The notes under the pieces were generated by a model. It saw only the letters and a list, made by a program, of their open reading frames with translations, was not told the DNA's origin and did not search any database. Source: an uncultured Acidimicrobiales bacterium (GTDB lineage Bacteria; Actinomycetota; Acidimicrobiia; Acidimicrobiales; SZUA-35). Taken from it: a stretch of 64,000 nt of DNA. The translations under genes and the position numbers were made by a program. Positions 9,139 through 17,863 of this stretch are shown in pieces. The stretch lies in assembly GCA_937976305.1 (NCBI GenBank), contig CALJSB010000025.1, forward strand, positions 1 through 64,000, in the 5' to 3' direction. Position 1 is the first letter of the stretch, and each line of letters opens with the position of its first letter.

Positions 9139-9144
9139 TAGAGT
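9139..9144 (+). promoter_or_regulatory. -10 element of the leaderless HAD-hydrolase gene
   Basis: TAGAGT lies exactly six bases before the GTG at 9151 (positions -12 to -7 if transcription starts at the start codon). No Shine-Dalgarno sequence is present. Confidence 0.5.
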
Positions 9145-9150
9145 GCTGCC

Positions 9151-9966
9151 GTGGACGTGAAACTGGTGGCGACTGATATCGACGGCACGCTCCTTGGGCC
9201 AGATCACGTGGTCACCGATCGCACGATTGCTGTGTTGCAGGCGGCCCACGCACAAGGCGTCGAGGTGGTTGCGGCCACCGGGCGCTCGCACTGGAGTGCC
9301 GCTCCCCTGCTCGAGCCCATTGGTTGCATTCGCTGGTTGCTGGCATCGAACGGCGCAACGCTCTACGACATGGACACCGCCGAGGTCGTGCGTCGTTCGC
9401 CGCTGGATCGACAAGTTGTCCTTGACGTCGTCGAGCGGCTCAACGACGCGTTCGGCGAGGTTGGTTACTCGTGGGAGACCACCGAAGGCGTGTTTCAAGA
9501 TGAGACCTTCCGAGCGTTGCGTTCGATCAAGTTCCCATCGAACAAGATCGCGAAGCGCTCGACCGTTGTCTTCGAACCAGGGGCCGACGAACTGACCAAG
9601 ATCATGATGCTCCACCGAACGCTCAGCGATACCGAGTGGTTCGATGCAGCCGGCCCGTTCATTCCCCAAGGCCAGTCGTTCTCGACCTCGGGCACCGGAT
9701 TCGTCGAGCTCACCTCCCCCGATGCCGACAAGGGCGTCGCGCTTGCTGGGCTCTGTGAGGATCTCGGCATCGCCCAAGAAGAGACGGTGGCGTTTGGCGA
9801 TCAAGCGAACGACATCGGCATGTTGGAGTGGGCGGGACGGGGCTACGCCATGGCCAACGCCAGCGAGGTGGCAACGAAGGCGGCCACCTATCGGGCTCCG
9901 CATCACCTCGACGACGGCGTGGCCCAGACCGTCGAGCTGCTCGTTGCCGGTGAGGAGTCATCGTGA
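9151..9966 (+). CDS. HAD-superfamily hydrolase (Cof/class IIB)
   Basis: A 271-residue phosphatase of the Cof-type HAD group. Motif I is ATDIDGTLL (residues 7-15) with both catalytic Asp, motif II is ATGRSHW, the motif III Lys is KGVALAGL, and motif IV is FGDQANDIGMLEWAG. It probably dephosphorylates a sugar or nucleotide phosphate, or FMN/PLP. The GTG start has a -10 hexamer six bases upstream. The last codons overlap the next gene (GTGA), so the two are translationally coupled. Confidence 0.9.
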   Translation: MDVKLVATDIDGTLLGPDHVVTDRTIAVLQAAHAQGVEVVAATGRSHWSAAPLLEPIGCIRWLLASNGATLYDMDTAEVVRRSPLDRQVVLDVVERLNDAFGEVGYSWETTEGVFQDETFRALRSIKFPSNKIAKRSTVVFEPGADELTKIMMLHRTLSDTEWFDAAGPFIPQGQSFSTSGTGFVELTSPDADKGVALAGLCEDLGIAQEETVAFGDQANDIGMLEWAGRGYAMANASEVATKAATYRAPHHLDDGVAQTVELLVAGEESS

Positions 9967-10592
9967 GCTGCGTTGTCTTGCTCTATGCCGGGTGCACCAT
10001 CGCCGAGGTGATCGAGGTAGCCACACGGCTCAGCGATGGCGACGTCGAGACGCAGTTCGTGAGTGTTGGCGGGGCCGATGTGATCGACCAGTCGGGCCTG
10101 ATCATGGTGCCCGACCGAGCGATCGACGAGATCGACCGCTCAGCCGTCCGGTGTGTTGTGGTCCCCGGCGGTGACCCGGAAGAGATCATGGGTGATCAAT
10201 CGGTTCGGGCTTTGCTCGGCTCGGTGGCCGAGAACGGCGGGGTTGTCGCCGGAATATGCGCCGGCGTGCTTGTGCTGGCCGACGCCGGGTTGCTGAACGG
10301 CCGGCACATCACCCACAACTACCGGGCCCCGTGGGCCTCCGAAGACGTCGAGGCGTTTGTTGGGCCGCTCCTCGAAGGTGCCAACGTCGAGCCCACGGTT
10401 GGTGATGTCGCGGTTGTCGACCACGCTCCAAACGGCGCGACGATCATCACGGCGTTACCGAACGCAATGATTGAGTTCACGACTGCGGTCGGACAAGCCG
10501 TTGGCTTGTTTGGGGACGAGGCCGCCGAGTTGCTCGAGCGGCACCTTCGGGGCGAGTTCGTCCCGGAGCTGTTTGGCGGTGCTAGCGATTGA
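9963..10592 (+). CDS. DJ-1/PfpI-family protein
   Basis: A 209-residue flavodoxin-like glutaminase-superfamily protein. VVAGICAGVLVLADAGLLNGRHITHNY is the nucleophile elbow region, with the reactive Cys in GICAG at about residue 98 and the His in ITHNY downstream. VVVPGGDPEEIM provides the nearby acidic residue. Such proteins include transcriptional regulators without the DNA-binding half, isonitrile hydratases and glyoxalase III; the role cannot be fixed. It overlaps the HAD gene by four bases and converges on the hydroxyacid dehydrogenase with an 11-base overlap. Confidence 0.86.
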   Translation: MSCVVLLYAGCTIAEVIEVATRLSDGDVETQFVSVGGADVIDQSGLIMVPDRAIDEIDRSAVRCVVVPGGDPEEIMGDQSVRALLGSVAENGGVVAGICAGVLVLADAGLLNGRHITHNYRAPWASEDVEAFVGPLLEGANVEPTVGDVAVVDHAPNGATIITALPNAMIEFTTAVGQAVGLFGDEAAELLERHLRGEFVPELFGGASD

Positions 10593-11559
10593 CGTTGATC
10601 TCGTAACCCGGTTCTTCGGGTTCGTCGTCGGTGATCTCGGCCGGGAAGCCAGGCGCAGTGATCGTGAGGCCCGTGGCGTCTTCGAGCCGTCGAATGATGT
10701 TGGGCGACCACTCTCGTGGGCCGTAACGGTCGGCTCCGTCCTCAAAGATCGACACCAGCAGTGGCGACAGTTCGAGCGGCACGCCGGCACGGTCGGCAAC
10801 GGCCTGAAACAGCGACACGTCCTTGATCACAAGGTCCATGGTGAAGTTGATGTCGCGGCTGCCGTTCAGGATGACCTGGCTCTCGGTCTCGTGCACGAAC
10901 GAGTTGCCGGACGAGATTCGGATTGCCTCGAAGGCAACGTTGAGGTCCATGCCTGCAGCCTTCGAGGTGACCAGGGCTTCACACACCGAGACCAGATTGG
11001 CCGTGGCCAGATAGTTCGTCACGACCTTGAGGACTGATGCCGAGCCGAGGTCGCCGGTGTGCAGCACCCGACGGCCCATGGTGGTCAACAGGGGAAGCAG
11101 ACGCTCGAACACGTCTCGGTCACATCCGGCGAAGATGGCGATGTTGCCTGTCGCCGCTCGGTGACAGCCCCCAGACACCGGACAATCCACGGGTGAGGAG
11201 CCCAGAGCAGTCACCTTCTCGCCGAGTCGATTCACTTCGGCTTCGTCCGTGGTGCTCATCTCAGCCCAGATCTTGCCGGCTCCAAGGCCAGCGAGGATGC
11301 CGTCGTCTGCCTCCATCACCGCCGCACTTGCGGCCGGACTCGGCAGACAGGTGATCACGATGTCGACCGCCTCCGCCATCGCCTTCGGTGAGTCAGCCCA
11401 CGTGGCTCCACCGTCCAGAAAAGGTTGGGCAGCAGCGGGGTCGAGATCGCGAACGGTGAGATCGATGCCGTTCCGAAGCAGGCTTCCGGCCAGCTTTCCG
11501 CCGACATTGCCAAGCCCGATAAATCCGACCTTGAGGTCACGGTTGAGAGCGCTGTTCAT
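10582..11559 (-). CDS. 3-hydroxyisobutyrate dehydrogenase-family oxidoreductase
   Basis: A 325-residue NAD(P)-dependent beta-hydroxyacid dehydrogenase. VGFIGLGNVGGKLAGSL (residues 11-27) is the Rossmann motif and family signature start, DCPVSGG is the substrate loop, and SVLKVVTNY contains the catalytic Lys. A C-terminal extension (DDEPEEPGYEINVNR) is acidic. Substrates in the family include 3-hydroxyisobutyrate, tartronate semialdehyde and glyoxylate/succinic semialdehyde; none is proven here. ATG start at 11559, divergent from the desaturase with a 57-base spacer that must hold both promoters. Confidence 0.88.
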   Translation of the reverse strand: MNSALNRDLKVGFIGLGNVGGKLAGSLLRNGIDLTVRDLDPAAAQPFLDGGATWADSPKAMAEAVDIVITCLPSPAASAAVMEADDGILAGLGAGKIWAEMSTTDEAEVNRLGEKVTALGSSPVDCPVSGGCHRAATGNIAIFAGCDRDVFERLLPLLTTMGRRVLHTGDLGSASVLKVVTNYLATANLVSVCEALVTSKAAGMDLNVAFEAIRISSGNSFVHETESQVILNGSRDINFTMDLVIKDVSLFQAVADRAGVPLELSPLLVSIFEDGADRYGPREWSPNIIRRLEDATGLTITAPGFPAEITDDEPEEPGYEINVNR

Positions 11560-11604
11560 GGTCGTTGGTGTAGCCCGGTCTTCCTATTTGCTGGTGGACT
11601 GTTT

Positions 11605-11610
11605 TACGAT
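11605..11610 (+). promoter_or_regulatory. -10 element of the leaderless desaturase gene
   Basis: TACGAT sits six bases before the ATG at 11617, with no Shine-Dalgarno. This position, together with family alignment, decides the start against the upstream in-frame ATG at 11425, which would run back through the divergent dehydrogenase. Confidence 0.5.
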
Positions 11611-11616
11611 CTGGGA

Positions 11617-12627
11617 ATGGTCGCAACGCTGGTGCCGAGCAACGAGGTCCTTCCGGACGTTTTGCCGACCGATCGGCTCAACCAGCGCGGCATGGCCGTG
11701 CGAGACCTCCGAGACGAGCTTCGGCGCATTCCCAACGTTCGCAACGTCGGCACCGTCATCGGTGCAATGCTGCAGTCGTTCGGCGTCGTCGCGCTGGCCG
11801 GATACCTCAACACGTGGTGGTCCTACCTCGCCGCCTTCGTACTGATGACCCGTGGCCACGTGTGTCTCAACATCCTTGGGCACGAGGCGGCGCATCGGTT
11901 GCTGTTCAAGAATCAGGCGGCCAATGACTTTGCCGGCCGCTGGCTCCTTGGGTACCCGTCCTTCCAGGCCATGCTTGGGTATCGCCGTTCGCACTTCGCG
12001 CACCATCGGGACGAGATGGGGCCAGAAGAGCCAGACATGGGTCTGTATTCGGGCTACCCGGTCGCTCCAGACAGTTGGCGCCGCAAGCTCGTTCGGGACG
12101 CCACCGGACAGAGTGCGATCAAGAACTTCAAGGGCCTCTTCGGCGCGGTCAAGAAGCGCCGGCCAGAGGCACTACAGATCGTTGCCGTGCAGATCGTCAT
12201 GATTGGGCTGTCGATCGCGGTCATGCGGCCGCTGATGTACGTGGTGTGGGTGCTGTCGTGGTCGACGCTGTGGCGGGTGTCGAACCGCATGCGCTCAATT
12301 GCCGAACACGGCGGACTGATCCGCTCCAAAGATCGTCGCTTGACGACCCACGTCATTCGTCAGACCCCGCTCGCCCGCTTCTGGATGGTCCCCTACAACA
12401 CCGGGTGGCATCTGGCCCACCACGTCGACATGGGTGTGCCGTGGCGCAACCTGCCGAGGTTGCACAAGGAGCTTGTCGACTCTGGCTGGGTCATCGAGAA
12501 ACTCGAATGGCCGACTTATCGGGCCTTCTGGAAGGCAGCTTCTTCTGGTGGCCCGCCGTCTGGCGGACCTGCCAATCCTCGCCGGGACAATCGGGCTCAG
12601 GGCGAGAACAGCATGCTCAACTTCTGA
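11617..12627 (+). CDS. Membrane fatty acid desaturase-family protein
   Basis: A 336-residue membrane di-iron desaturase/hydroxylase. The three His boxes are present: GHEAAH (His89, His93), RRSHFAHH (His126, His129, His130) and WHLAHHVDMGVPW (His265, His268, His269), plus His231 in IAEHGG. Hydrophobic pairs lie at about 43-90 and 187-215. It introduces a double bond or hydroxyl into an acyl or isoprenoid chain using O2; the electron donor is unknown, though a flavodoxin gene lies immediately downstream on the other strand. The 3' end overlaps that gene by 11 bases. Confidence 0.88.
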   Translation: MVATLVPSNEVLPDVLPTDRLNQRGMAVRDLRDELRRIPNVRNVGTVIGAMLQSFGVVALAGYLNTWWSYLAAFVLMTRGHVCLNILGHEAAHRLLFKNQAANDFAGRWLLGYPSFQAMLGYRRSHFAHHRDEMGPEEPDMGLYSGYPVAPDSWRRKLVRDATGQSAIKNFKGLFGAVKKRRPEALQIVAVQIVMIGLSIAVMRPLMYVVWVLSWSTLWRVSNRMRSIAEHGGLIRSKDRRLTTHVIRQTPLARFWMVPYNTGWHLAHHVDMGVPWRNLPRLHKELVDSGWVIEKLEWPTYRAFWKAASSGGPPSGGPANPRRDNRAQGENSMLNF

Positions 12628-13096
12628 GTTCGGCTGCCGGCGCGTTGGACTCGAGGGCGCCATTGTCGATGGCGCCGAGGAGGCGATCGACGAAGTCGGT
12701 CACGCCTTCTTCCATGCGGTCCCGGCGGATGGCGGCACCACCAATCACGTCGCCGCCACGACGTCCGACGACGCCAGCAAGCTTCTCGAGAGTCTTCCCG
12801 GTTTCGAGGGCATAGGTGCAGTAGACCGCTGCCTTCTTGCCATCGATGACCGGCAGCTTGGAGAGTCGCCCGATACCACCTGGCTTTTGGCCGAAGAGGA
12901 ACAGGCCGTCAGTCCACGAACCAACGATGACCAGGTTGGCCTCGGACAACTGCTGAAGCGCGACCTGCTTGGTGGAACACGCCACCGCCGGAACGCCTGC
13001 CGCAGTCAATTCGGCGGCAATCATCTCGCCAGCCGTCTTGGTGTTTCCGGTGAGGCTTTCGTAGATCACGACCGCACTGGTCGACGCAGAAGTCAT
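12617..13096 (-). CDS. Flavodoxin-like protein
   Basis: A 159-residue flavodoxin-fold protein. VVIYESLTGNTKTAGEMIA at residues 9-27 contains the phosphate-binding T-x-T-G-N-T-like loop (Thr15, Gly16, Asn17, Thr18). VIVGSWTDGLFLFGQKPGG corresponds to the 50s loop beside the flavin. It is presumably an electron carrier or FMN-binding oxidoreductase. ATG 13096 is chosen over upstream in-frame starts because TATGAT lies exactly six bases before it and the family begins here. The divergent neighbour, 22 bases away, is a redox selenoprotein, so a shared thiol/flavin redox role is plausible but unproven. Confidence 0.85.
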   Translation of the reverse strand: MTSASTSAVVIYESLTGNTKTAGEMIAAELTAAGVPAVACSTKQVALQQLSEANLVIVGSWTDGLFLFGQKPGGIGRLSKLPVIDGKKAAVYCTYALETGKTLEKLAGVVGRRGGDVIGGAAIRRDRMEEGVTDFVDRLLGAIDNGALESNAPAAELRS

Positions 13097-13102
13097 GTGC
13101 AG

Positions 13103-13112
13103 ATCATAGGCT
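13103..13112. promoter_or_regulatory. Overlapping divergent -10 elements
   Basis: On the minus strand TATGAT (13108 to 13103) lies six bases before the flavodoxin ATG. On the plus strand TAGGCT (13107-13112) lies six bases before the selenoprotein ATG. The two hexamers share two base pairs, so polymerase can probably open only one of the two promoters at a time. Confidence 0.5.
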
Positions 13113-13118
13113 CTGGGC

Positions 13119-13394
13119 ATGAGCGACCGACGATTCAAGATTTCGATCACGTACTGCGTGCCGTGAGACTATTCAAGCTACGCCGTGCGCGCAGCAACGG
13201 ATCTTCTCACCAACTATCAGCACGTGATTGACGACCTCACCTTGGTCACCGGCGGCAGCGGCGTGTTCGACGTCGTTGTCAACGACGAGCTGATCTACTC
13301 CAAGGCCGAAACCGGTCGCCACGACAACGAAGGTGAAGTGCTTGGGCTCTTCACCGAGTTCGTTGGCCCGGACGTTGCCCGCTACGGGACCTGA
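13119..13394 (+). CDS. SelW/Rdx-family selenoprotein (UGA = selenocysteine)
   Basis: Thioredoxin-like Rdx protein of 91 residues with selenocysteine at position 16, encoded by the TGA at 13164-13166. Reading through gives ISITYCVPU followed by DYSSYAVRAA, the C-x-x-U redox motif (Cys13, Sec16) in the place of the YCVPC motif of cysteine homologues. The rest matches the family: LVTGGSGVFDVVVND, LIYSKAETGR and a C-terminal helix. A hairpin with SECIS-like features lies just downstream. An ordinary ORF call starts at GTG 13185 and loses the active site. ATG 13119 is leaderless, with TAGGCT six bases upstream. The stop abuts the next gene's GTG. Alternative: a nonsense mutation, unlikely given the motif and hairpin. 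Confidence 0.82.
13167..13195 (+). promoter_or_regulatory. Candidate bacterial SECIS element
   Basis: Immediately after the UGA at 13164-13166, bases 13177-13183 pair with 13189-13195 (seven pairs, one A-C mismatch) around the five-base loop CGTGC (13184-13188). A G is the second loop base, 18 bases beyond the UGA. This meets the bacterial SECIS rule of a guanosine among the first two loop bases at a distance of 16-37 bases. SelB binding is inferred. Confidence 0.6.
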
Positions 13395-14249
13395 GTGCTC
13401 GAGGGATCGATTCCCGTCAACGATCCTCACGATCCACGGATCGAGGTCTTCCAAGGCCTCCGGGATCACATTCTGCGGCAGCGTCGTGAGCGGCCTGACG
13501 GTGACATGGCCGGCGTGTTTGTGTCCGAGGGCGACCTTGTCGTCGAGCGGGCGCTTGCCGCTGGCTATGAGCTGTCAGCGATCTTGGTTGATGGCAAGCG
13601 CAAGAAGCCGATGCCAGATGCGATCGGCGCGGATGTGCCGGTGTACGCGGCGGGACCTGACGTGCTGGTGCGGATCACGGGCTACCACCTCCACCGCGGC
13701 ATGTTGGCTGTCTTTCACCGCCGCAAGGTGCCGGAACCAGCCGAAGTTCTCGAGAACTCGAGAACGATCGTCATCTGCGAGAACACCAACAATCCAACGA
13801 ACTTGGGTGTCATTCTCCGGTGTGCCGCCGGTCTCGGTATCGACGGGTTCCTGATCGATCCAACCTGTAGCGATCCGCTGTACCGACGTTGCGGGCGGGT
13901 GAGTATGGGTGAGGCTTACGCCCTTCCCTACGCCCAGCTAGACGCGTTCCCCGAAGGGCTCGACATCGTCCGCGACCACGGCTTCAGGCTCATCGCCCTC
14001 ACGCCGGCCGCTGATGCTCTCGCCCTGCCTGAGCTCATCCTCGATGCCGACGAACGTGTCGCCATCCTGCTGGGGGCCGAGGGTCCGGGTTTGAGCGCCG
14101 GCGTACTCGAGGGCATCGAAAAGGCTCATGCCGCTGGTGGACCCGACGTGCGAGTCTCGATCCCCATGTCCGGCTCCGTCGACAGCATCAACATCGGATC
14201 CGCCGCCGCTGTCGCCTTCTACGCCGTTCAACAAGCCCGGAGTCGGTGA
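13395..14249 (+). CDS. TrmH/SpoU-family RNA 2'-O-methyltransferase
   Basis: A 284-residue SPOUT methyltransferase that uses S-adenosylmethionine to methylate a ribose in rRNA or tRNA. The three C-terminal motifs are clear: NPTNLGVILRCAAGLGIDG (motif 1), ILLGAEGPGLS (motif 2) and IPMSGSVDSINIGSAAAVA (motif 3, forming the trefoil knot). The N-terminal 110 residues are a substrate-binding domain including FVSEGDLVVERAL. The GTG start directly follows the selenoprotein stop, so the two are co-transcribed. Its last 312 bases are also read on the other strand as the tail of the PNPOx-like gene. Confidence 0.9.
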   Translation: MLEGSIPVNDPHDPRIEVFQGLRDHILRQRRERPDGDMAGVFVSEGDLVVERALAAGYELSAILVDGKRKKPMPDAIGADVPVYAAGPDVLVRITGYHLHRGMLAVFHRRKVPEPAEVLENSRTIVICENTNNPTNLGVILRCAAGLGIDGFLIDPTCSDPLYRRCGRVSMGEAYALPYAQLDAFPEGLDIVRDHGFRLIALTPAADALALPELILDADERVAILLGAEGPGLSAGVLEGIEKAHAAGGPDVRVSIPMSGSVDSINIGSAAAVAFYAVQQARSR

Positions 14250-15143
14250 GTCCCAATCAGACCGAGCGTTCGTCACGTGAGCCGGCAACTCGACCATCGA
14301 GGGATCGGGTTGCATCAGTTCGCTGTGGAAGCGTTCGCCACGACGGCTCGGGCCCTGCTCCACGACCGGATTGGTGTCGAGTGCACCGTTTTCGAGTGAG
14401 GACTTTTGCGGGATGAGTCCAGCGCCATTGGGCTGTTCATCGGTCGGTGCGGAGCGAGCGGCCCGCATCAAGGCACCAAGAGCGGCGTGTACCTCGTCGA
14501 TGTCGTCGAGCCGCACCGGGAACGGGATACGACTCTCGCGGATCTCCCCTGGCTCGGTCGCTGACACGACGAGGCCATAGCGGTCGATGCGCACCAACTC
14601 AGCAGCTGACGCCAACCATCTGCCGCCGAGGGCCCGGGTCAGCAACAAGAGGTCGTCTCCGAGTCGTTCGGCCACCTCTGCGACGATCTCTGAATCATGA
14701 GCGGCAAGAGGATCTGGGTCTGCACCGGCAAGATCGTCGGGTCGCAGCCACTGGTCGACGCCGTCGTCGCCAATCCATCGCACACGGGTTGGCACAACTC
14801 GGAGCCACGAGAAGTCGAGCGACTCAACAAAGGCTGCCTTGTCGGGGTGGCGGAGCAGGAATCGTCCCTGTAGTTCGAGCTGCTGCATGCCAGACACAGC
14901 CACCAAGTCACCCTGGATGAGCAGGCGCTCGCCGATCGAGATGCCGGCACGAGCATCTTGACGACCTCGAATCGTGTGCGTCGACAGATTGGACAGCACC
15001 ATGACCGGCGCCCCCTGACCGTCATCCACGATCGCCACAGGAGCAACAACAGGGCGGCCATCGGTATCAACTGTGGCCAAGACGCCTGTTGTGGCTTCGG
15101 CCAAGACAGAGCGCGCCCGCTCGGCATACGTGGGTTCCAGCAC
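13938..15143 (-). CDS. Pyridoxamine-phosphate-oxidase-fold (HugZ-like) protein with long tail
   Basis: Residues 1-130 resemble the split-barrel FMN/haem-binding domain (ARSVLAEATTGVLATVDTDG, then VLSNLSTHTIRGR). Residues 150-235 resemble the DUF2470 domain (LTRALGGRWLASAAELVRID then RIPFPVRLDDIDEVHAALG). HugZ-type proteins of this architecture degrade haem or are uncharacterised oxidoreductases and are about 230-270 residues long. This frame runs about 165 residues further, the last 104 of them antisense to the TrmH gene, with no recognisable domain. The GTG at 15143 fits the family N-terminus; the frame is open further upstream. Either the tail is real or a frameshift hides a stop near 14.4 kb. 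Confidence 0.7.
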   Translation of the reverse strand: MLEPTYAERARSVLAEATTGVLATVDTDGRPVVAPVAIVDDGQGAPVMVLSNLSTHTIRGRQDARAGISIGERLLIQGDLVAVSGMQQLELQGRFLLRHPDKAAFVESLDFSWLRVVPTRVRWIGDDGVDQWLRPDDLAGADPDPLAAHDSEIVAEVAERLGDDLLLLTRALGGRWLASAAELVRIDRYGLVVSATEPGEIRESRIPFPVRLDDIDEVHAALGALMRAARSAPTDEQPNGAGLIPQKSSLENGALDTNPVVEQGPSRRGERFHSELMQPDPSMVELPAHVTNARSDWDSPTPGLLNGVEGDSGGGSDVDAVDGAGHGDRDSHVGSTSGMSLFDALEYAGAQTRTLGPQQDGDTFVGIEDELRQGESISGRREGDEPEAVVADDVEPFGERV

Positions 15144-15207
15144 TCTCTGGTAATCGGCGCAAAATCTGCAACGCTTGAACTCGTTATGCGGTTCACTGTC
15201 ACTGGTC

Positions 15208-15384
15208 GTGGTCAAGCTTGCTGCACCCCTCGCAGGCCGGCCTTCCAAGGTGGTCAGCGACACGCTTCGCAGCGAGATCAACAAGAAGCGAGTCAAGCGA
15301 GTCGGCCGTGGTGCGTACCGGCTCGACTCGGTCCCGCCGTCCACACTGCGCCGCATACGCAGCGAAGCCACACGCTTTCTCTAA
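15208..15384 (+). CDS. Possible small winged-helix-like protein
   Basis: A short frame of 58 residues from GTG 15208 (or 69 from TTG 15175). It reads RPSKVVSDTLRSEINKKRVK, then RVGRGAYRLDSVPPSTLRRI. The phrase 'lysine-rich stretch, RVGRGxYRL' recalls the wing of small HTH/restriction-associated DNA-binding domains, but the N-terminal helices are missing, so it may be the remnant of a larger gene. Composition is basic. It overlaps only non-coding sequence if the HugZ-like gene starts at 15143. A 20-base-pair inverted repeat follows 34 bases after its stop. Function unknown. Confidence 0.35.
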   Translation: MVKLAAPLAGRPSKVVSDTLRSEINKKRVKRVGRGAYRLDSVPPSTLRRIRSEATRFL

Positions 15385-15417
15385 CGGACAACCGGTCGAG
15401 GCAGCTGACGCGCATCG

Positions 15418-15476
15418 CGCTCACGTTGTTGCGACAACTGCGTTTTGCAGCTCGGATTGTCGCAACGACGTGAGCG
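15418..15476. repeat. Long inverted repeat with inner hairpin
   Basis: Arms 15418-15437 and 15457-15476 match as reverse complements at 19 of 20 positions. The 19-base loop holds a second small stem, CTGC/GCAG around GTTTT (15438-15450). There is no T-tract on either strand, so it is not a standard intrinsic terminator. It lies between the small ORF ending at 15384 and the acyl-CoA ligase. Confidence 0.8.
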
Positions 15477-15527
15477 GTATGGCCCGGGCAACTTGAGCTC
15501 CGGCGGCAGACCGGGCAGCATCTCTGC

Positions 15528-17148
<1,621 letters not shown>

Positions 17149-17159
<11 letters not shown>

Positions 17160-17213
17160 TGCAATTGGTTGAAGCAATTGGTTGAAGCAATTGGTTGAAG
17201 CAATTGGTTGATC
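17149..17213 (+). repeat. Five tandem copies of a 13-bp unit
   Basis: CAATTGGTTGAAG is repeated five times (17149, 17162, 17175, 17188, 17201) with only the last two bases of the first and last copies varying. The array starts inside the last codons of the acyl-CoA ligase, carries its TGA, and ends two bases before the next gene's GTG at 17215. Unit length is not a multiple of three, so it is not coding. Confidence 0.95.
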
Positions 17214-17214
17214 A

Positions 17215-17856
17215 GTGAGCAGCGCTGACCAGCGTTACAACAACTTCCCTCCCGGCTTCTTCGATCGCCGAGACGAGGTTGACGACGCAGCGTTCTACGA
17301 CGCTCCCCGACTCGTCACCCACATCGACGATCGAGCAATCGGTGCCGTTGGTGAGCTGTACGACGAACTCGGTCTCCACGGACGTGTGCTCGACCTCTGT
17401 GGATCGTGGATCTCGCACTTTTCGACGCCACCCCGTTCGCTGATCGTGCAGGGCATGAACGGCCCGGAACTTGCCGCGAACGAAGCGGCCGCTGGGGCGG
17501 TGGTGACGGACTTGAATCGCTACCCGTCGCTCCCGTTTGCGGATCAGTCATTCGACGGTGCGAGCTGCTGCGTGAGCGTGGACTACCTGACGCGTCCGCT
17601 CGAAGTGTTCGACGAGGTTGCTCGCGTGCTGCGACCAGGGTCGATCTGGCTTCACACGTTTTCAAATCGTTGCTTCCCGACGAAGGCTATCCAAGGCTGG
17701 CTGGCGACTGATGATGAGCAGCACGTGGCGATCGTTGCTACGTACTTCGAGCTCTCCCAGGGGTGGGGTGATGTGTCGGCGGCAACGGTGCTCGAACCGC
17801 ATCGCGGCGGCGACCCGCTGTACGCGGTGTGGGCGGCGAAGGACGAGCTGCCATGA
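17215..17856 (+). CDS. SAM-dependent methyltransferase (class I)
   Basis: A 213-residue Rossmann-fold methyltransferase. GRVLDLCGSWISHF (about 56-69) is motif I, VQGMNGPELAAN follows as motif II, LPFADQSFDGASCCVSVDYL is the motif IV region, and EVARVLRPGSIWLHTFSNR is motif V/VI. The Cys-for-Gly substitution in motif I and the Cys-Cys at 123-124 are unusual. Substrate unknown. The GTG follows the 13-base repeat array directly and shows no Shine-Dalgarno; it may be read through from the ligase gene. Confidence 0.8.
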   Translation: MSSADQRYNNFPPGFFDRRDEVDDAAFYDAPRLVTHIDDRAIGAVGELYDELGLHGRVLDLCGSWISHFSTPPRSLIVQGMNGPELAANEAAAGAVVTDLNRYPSLPFADQSFDGASCCVSVDYLTRPLEVFDEVARVLRPGSIWLHTFSNRCFPTKAIQGWLATDDEQHVAIVATYFELSQGWGDVSAATVLEPHRGGDPLYAVWAAKDELP

Positions 17857-17863
17857 TGTCCAC

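Noticed and set aside
13164-13166. Simple nonsense mutation or frameshift in the Rdx gene
   Set aside because: The UGA sits exactly at the second redox-active position (CxxU) and is followed by a SECIS-like hairpin; decay would not place it there. It cannot be excluded without the genome's sel genes.
13185-13394. Rdx fragment starting at GTG 13185 as the true gene
   Set aside because: It would lack the redox motif; reading the upstream TGA as selenocysteine restores a complete family member from ATG 13119.
15418-15476. Integron attC site
   Set aside because: It is a long palindrome, but I see no RYYYAAC/GTTRRRY core pair at the ends, no integrase and no cassette array.
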